A stretch of DNA of 64,000 bases from positions 31,294 to 95,293 of the forward strand of contig MBFK01000187.1 in the NCBI GenBank assembly GCA_001704765.1, read 5' to 3'. A program made the position numbers and the translations under genes. Below, one piece after another: positions 60,913-64,000 of the stretch (positions within the stretch are counted from its first letter, which is position 1; each line of letters starts with the position of its first letter). Under the pieces are notes generated by a model. That model was not told the DNA's origin and ran no database searches. It saw only the letters and a list, made by a program, of their open reading frames with translations. The DNA is from Sinorhizobium shofinae (lineage in GTDB: Bacteria > Pseudomonadota > Alphaproteobacteria > Rhizobiales > Rhizobiaceae).

Positions 60913-61596
60913 TCATCTTTGCGCGATCGGCAACAGACGGGCACCGGCGGCCGCCGCCTCCTGCCGGTTCCTCACCCTGAGGCTGCGGAACAGGGCCGCC
61001 ATATGTATCTTGACGGTTCCTTCGCCGAGGCGAAGCTTGCGGGCGATTTCCTTGTTCGATAGACCCTCGACTAGGAGCAGCAGAACCTCGCGTTGCCTCG
61101 GCGTCAGGAATTCGATCGTTCGCCGGGAAGGTTCTTGGCTATGCCCAGGCGTTGCAGGCGGCGGTTCCGGTTCAGCCGAATAGGGCGTACGGCCGGCGAG
61201 TGAAGGCGGGACATAGATGGCGCCGTTCAATATGACGCGCAGCGCGGCGGCGAGTTCCGAGGCGCCGAGGCTCTTCGGCACATAGCCGTGGATTCCCGCC
61301 GCCAGCGAGGCGAGAATGTCATTCCGGCGTGATGAAGCGGAAACCACAGCCACTTTCACGTCCGGGTGAACCTCGCGCACTGCACCGAGGCTCGCGGCAC
61401 TCTCCATGCCCGGCATGGTGAGGTCGAACAGGGCTAATGAGACATCGTCGCGGTCCGCGAGGCGCTCGATCGCCTCATCGAGAGATCCCGTCTCTACCAC
61501 ATCGGAAAAGCCGAGCTTGGTCTTCAGGATGGCTGCGAGCGCGATCCTGAAGAATTCGTCGTCATCCGCGACAAGTGCGACGCCAAACGCATTCAT
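60913..61596 (-). CDS. NarL/LuxR-type response regulator
   Basis: A 227-residue regulator. The receiver has the acidic pair in LVADDDEFF, the phospho-acceptor D58 in LALFDLTMPG and the Lys in GYVPKSLG. A Pro-rich linker leads to a LuxR helix-turn-helix: FLTPRQREVLLLLVEGLSNK, then EIARKLRLGEGTVKIHMAAL. No histidine kinase is adjacent, so the hybrid CheA is one possible phosphodonor. It lies directly upstream of the che operon in the same orientation. It is the best local candidate to bind the shared bipartite motif (inference). Confidence 0.9.
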   Translation of the reverse strand: MNAFGVALVADDDEFFRIALAAILKTKLGFSDVVETGSLDEAIERLADRDDVSLALFDLTMPGMESAASLGAVREVHPDVKVAVVSASSRRNDILASLAAGIHGYVPKSLGASELAAALRVILNGAIYVPPSLAGRTPYSAEPEPPPATPGHSQEPSRRTIEFLTPRQREVLLLLVEGLSNKEIARKLRLGEGTVKIHMAALFRSLRVRNRQEAAAAGARLLPIAQR

Positions 61597-61814
61597 CGAT
61601 GCTCCCCCAAGTTCAGGTGGACCGGATGCTCCGCGTCAACGGAACGAGCCGGTCCTCCGATGAAGGTCACAAATGTCCTGCAACTAACGATCGTTCCCGT
61701 CTGCCTGTTCCCACTGTTCAGTGTATATGGTTAACACTTTGTGCGATTTCCTTCGCCAATCGTCCCAAAAATGGAAAATGATCCCAATCCTGGCGCCTCC
61801 AGCCGAAATCGCCT

Positions 61815-64000
61815 TCATTCGAGTTCTTTGGTGATCAGTTTCGAGATCTCCGACGCGGGAAGCGGTTGCGCAAAGAGATAGCCCTGCGCCTCGTCAAAGC
61901 CTTCCCGGTTAACGGCGTTCAGCTGGTCCTCCGTTTCGACCCCCTCCACAGTCGTTGTGATCCCGAGGCTGTGGCCGAGGCCTGCGACCGCCTTGACGAC
62001 GGCAAGCGATTCCTTTCCGCTTGGCAGATCGCGAATGAAAGCGCGATCGACCTTTATCTTGTCGAACGGGAAGCTTCGCAGATAGCCGAGCGACGAGTAG
62101 CCCGTTCCAAAATCGTCCATGGCAATCTTGACGCCCAGACTGCGCAGTTCCTGGAGAAGCTCGAGATTGTGCTCGCTTTCGTCGAGCAATACCGACTCGG
62201 TGATCTCGAGCTGCAGGCGGGCGGGATCAATGCCTGACGAGGCGAGGGCGGCGGCGACGACCCCGACCAATCTCTTGCTCTTGAATTGGACCGGTGAAAG
62301 ATTGACGGCAATGCTGACATCGCTCGGCCAACCGGCTGCCTCGCGACAGGCTTCCTTTAAGACCCATTCGCCGATTGGCACGATCAATCCGGTCTCTTCG
62401 GCAGTTGGAACGAAAACGTCCGGCGAAACCATGCCGCGATCTGGGTGGCGCCAGCGCACCAGAGCCTCGCAACCGCTCACCTTCTTGGATTGAATGCTAA
62501 TTAGCGGCTGATAGTAAAGCTCCAGCTCGCCACGATCGAGCGCATCGCGCAGCGCGAGCTTCATCTGCTGATGAGCCTGCAACTGCGCACCCATCGCAGG
62601 CTCGAAATGCCGATAGGTTCCGCGCCCGGCGGCCTTGGCCCTGTAGAGCGCGATGTCGGCGGCTTTTATGAGTTCTTCGGCCGAGGTCCCATCGCCTGGC
62701 GCAAAGGCAATGCCCACGCTCGCGCCAATCACAACGGTGACATTGTCGATCGCGAAAGGCTCAGTCAGCGTCTCCACGATACGATGAGCCAGAGCGGAGG
62801 GCGCCTGTGCGCCTTCTGGCAAAGGCCGTATGATGGCGAACTCGTCGCCTCCGAGACGCGCGACCGTGTCGGTCTGGCTGACCACGTGACTGAGACGTGC
62901 AGCGACCTGACGCAAGAGAGCGTCTCCTGTAGGGTGGCCGAACGTATCATTGACCACCTTGAAGCCATCGAGGTCCAGACAGAGTACGGCTATTCTTGCT
63001 TTGCCGAGAACGCGATCCAGAGCCTGATCGAAGCGTTCCCGGAAGAAAAGCCGGTTCGGCAGGCCCGTCAACATGTCGTGCCGGGCCATGTGGGCGATCT
63101 GCTTTTGGGCGAGCAATCGGTCCTCCTCGGCCCGCCGGCGCTCGGTTATGTCGCGGAAGAAAACCGAAAGACCGTCCTCAGTCGGGGAGGCATTCACCTC
63201 GACCCAAATGTCGAGCGACGCGATATAATCTTCGAAGGAGGCGGGGCTACGCTCCTTCATCGCCTTGCGGCATTTTTTTGCAAAGAGGCCCCTCTGTTCA
63301 CGCGGGAACAGCTGCCACAATGCCGCGCCCATCGCGTCCTCGCGAAGTCGGAGAAGGCGCTTGGCATTCTCATTGAGGTAGCGCACCTTCCAGAAATGGT
63401 CGACGAGCATGACGCTGTCCATAGTGCTTTCAAGCACGGCGGAGAGCCGCTCGGCAGCCGCCTCGGCCTCGTAGCGGGCCTCTTGCACTTCTTCATTCGC
63501 TCGTTTCGCCTCCGTAATGTCGCGCCAGATCGAGAGCATTCGGAATGGTTCGCCGCGGGCGTTCAGGATTGGCGCAGCGATGACATCCATCCATCGCTCT
63601 GTGTTCTGAACGTCCCTGACGGTGAGTTCGAAACGCGCGCTGCGCCCCTGGCGCACACTTTCGAATGCGGTGTCGACCTTGGGGGCGTCCGACGCCTTGC
63701 CGATCGAACTCCACGTGTGTGCCCGGACGCCGGCTTGCTCCGATATGCCGAAGATTTCGCGTCCCGCCCTGTTCATCATCAGCGGCCGACCCTCGAAATC
63801 GAGCACGCGCACGCAGTCGACGCTGCTGTCGAAAATGCTCTTGATGAAGGCTTGAGACTCCTGTTGAGCGATCTCTGCGGCGCGCCTTTCGCTTATATCG
63901 AGCGCCGAACCGACATAGCCTAGTTTCCGTCCATAAAGACGCGTATTTTTCTGCGTTTACAATTACTTGTCCTTGGTGCAAGGGTCCTTGAGGGGCGCTG
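61815..64000 (-). CDS. PAS-GGDEF-EAL c-di-GMP protein (5' end outside window)
   Basis: At least 700 residues. From the open end: the end of a PAS/PAC domain (LGYVGSALDISERR), a second PAS (FIKSIFDSSVDCVRVLDFEG) with PAC, a third PAS, a GGDEF domain with an intact site (VARLGGDEFAII, no RxxD inhibitory site) and an EAL domain with CEALVRWRHP, LQLEITESVLL, DDFGTGYSSLGYL and EGVETEDQL. Both activities may be present. The frame breaks at an A-run (63946-63950); beyond it the protein continues in another frame (QGQVIVNAE) to the window edge. A GTG at 63812 would start inside a PAS domain and is not taken as the start. Confidence 0.88.

Noticed and set aside
1..64000. CRISPR arrays, tRNA or rRNA genes, integrase or attachment sites
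   Set aside because: No regularly spaced repeat, cloverleaf, rRNA-like stretch or integrase frame was seen. The only mobile-element trace is the IS5 remnant at 36.5 kb.

Overview
The window reads as a large replicon of a fast-growing rhizobium, most likely Sinorhizobium/Ensifer. The GC-rich alphaproteobacterial coding style fits. So does the presence of bgsBA next to a complete six-gene bgrRSTUWV operon (the mixed-linkage beta-glucan system known from S. meliloti) and of a uxs-uxe nucleotide-sugar operon like that of S. meliloti pSymB. No rRNA, tRNA, CRISPR array or replication origin was seen. The genus is an inference; the replicon cannot be identified from the sequence alone.

Layout. 1-0.6 kb: 3' end of an intradiol dioxygenase gene. 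0.6-3.9 kb: a decayed arsenic-type locus with arsR, a flavoprotein with a cysteine-rich tail, an MFS efflux gene whose first ~90 codons are inverted, and the last ~80 codons of an ACR3 arsenite permease. 4.0-9.9 kb: a small lipoprotein, then the operon uxs-uxe-glycosyltransferase-GH26-like-DUF995, which looks like a pentose-containing surface polysaccharide locus, with a divergent AraC regulator (10.2-11.4 kb). 11.4-21.9 kb: bgrRSTUWV (partner switch controlling a c-di-GMP enzyme) divergent from bgsBA (c-di-GMP-activated glucan synthase), with a good sigma-54 promoter before bgsB. 22.4-34.9 kb: a pectin/oligogalacturonide island with a LacI regulator, an ABC importer, GH28, GH105, an unrecognised 840-residue protein, a binding protein, kduI and kduD, with two matching LacI-type operators between the divergent operons.

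35-38.3 kb: two paralogous FAD/NAD(P) proteins flanking an IS5-type remnant. 38.7-39.7 kb: cspA, a small conserved protein and rpsU. 40-42.2 kb: a debranching-enzyme-like glucosidase. 42.7-44.7 kb: three envelope proteins (holin-like and DUF3618). 44.8-54.4 kb: a Tad/Flp pilus cluster with a CpaE-TadE fusion and only the N-terminal domain of the secretin CpaC. 54.4-60.8 kb: a Wsp/Frz-like chemosensory operon (cheR-cheW-mcp-cheA/REC-cheB). 60.9-64 kb: a NarL-type response regulator and a PAS-GGDEF-EAL protein that runs off the end.

The strongest new signal is a bipartite DNA motif repeated in three promoter regions: tadG/cpaA, cpaC-N/flp and cheR. It suggests that the Tad pili and the chemosensory operon are switched together, perhaps by the adjacent NarL-type regulator. 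Other notable points are the small inversion inside the MFS gene, a second, less obvious kinase-like/STAS pair inside the bgr operon (the STAS domain fused to a methyltransferase), and single-base frameshifts in the MFS segment, bgsB and the terminal GGDEF-EAL gene, which may be sequencing errors.
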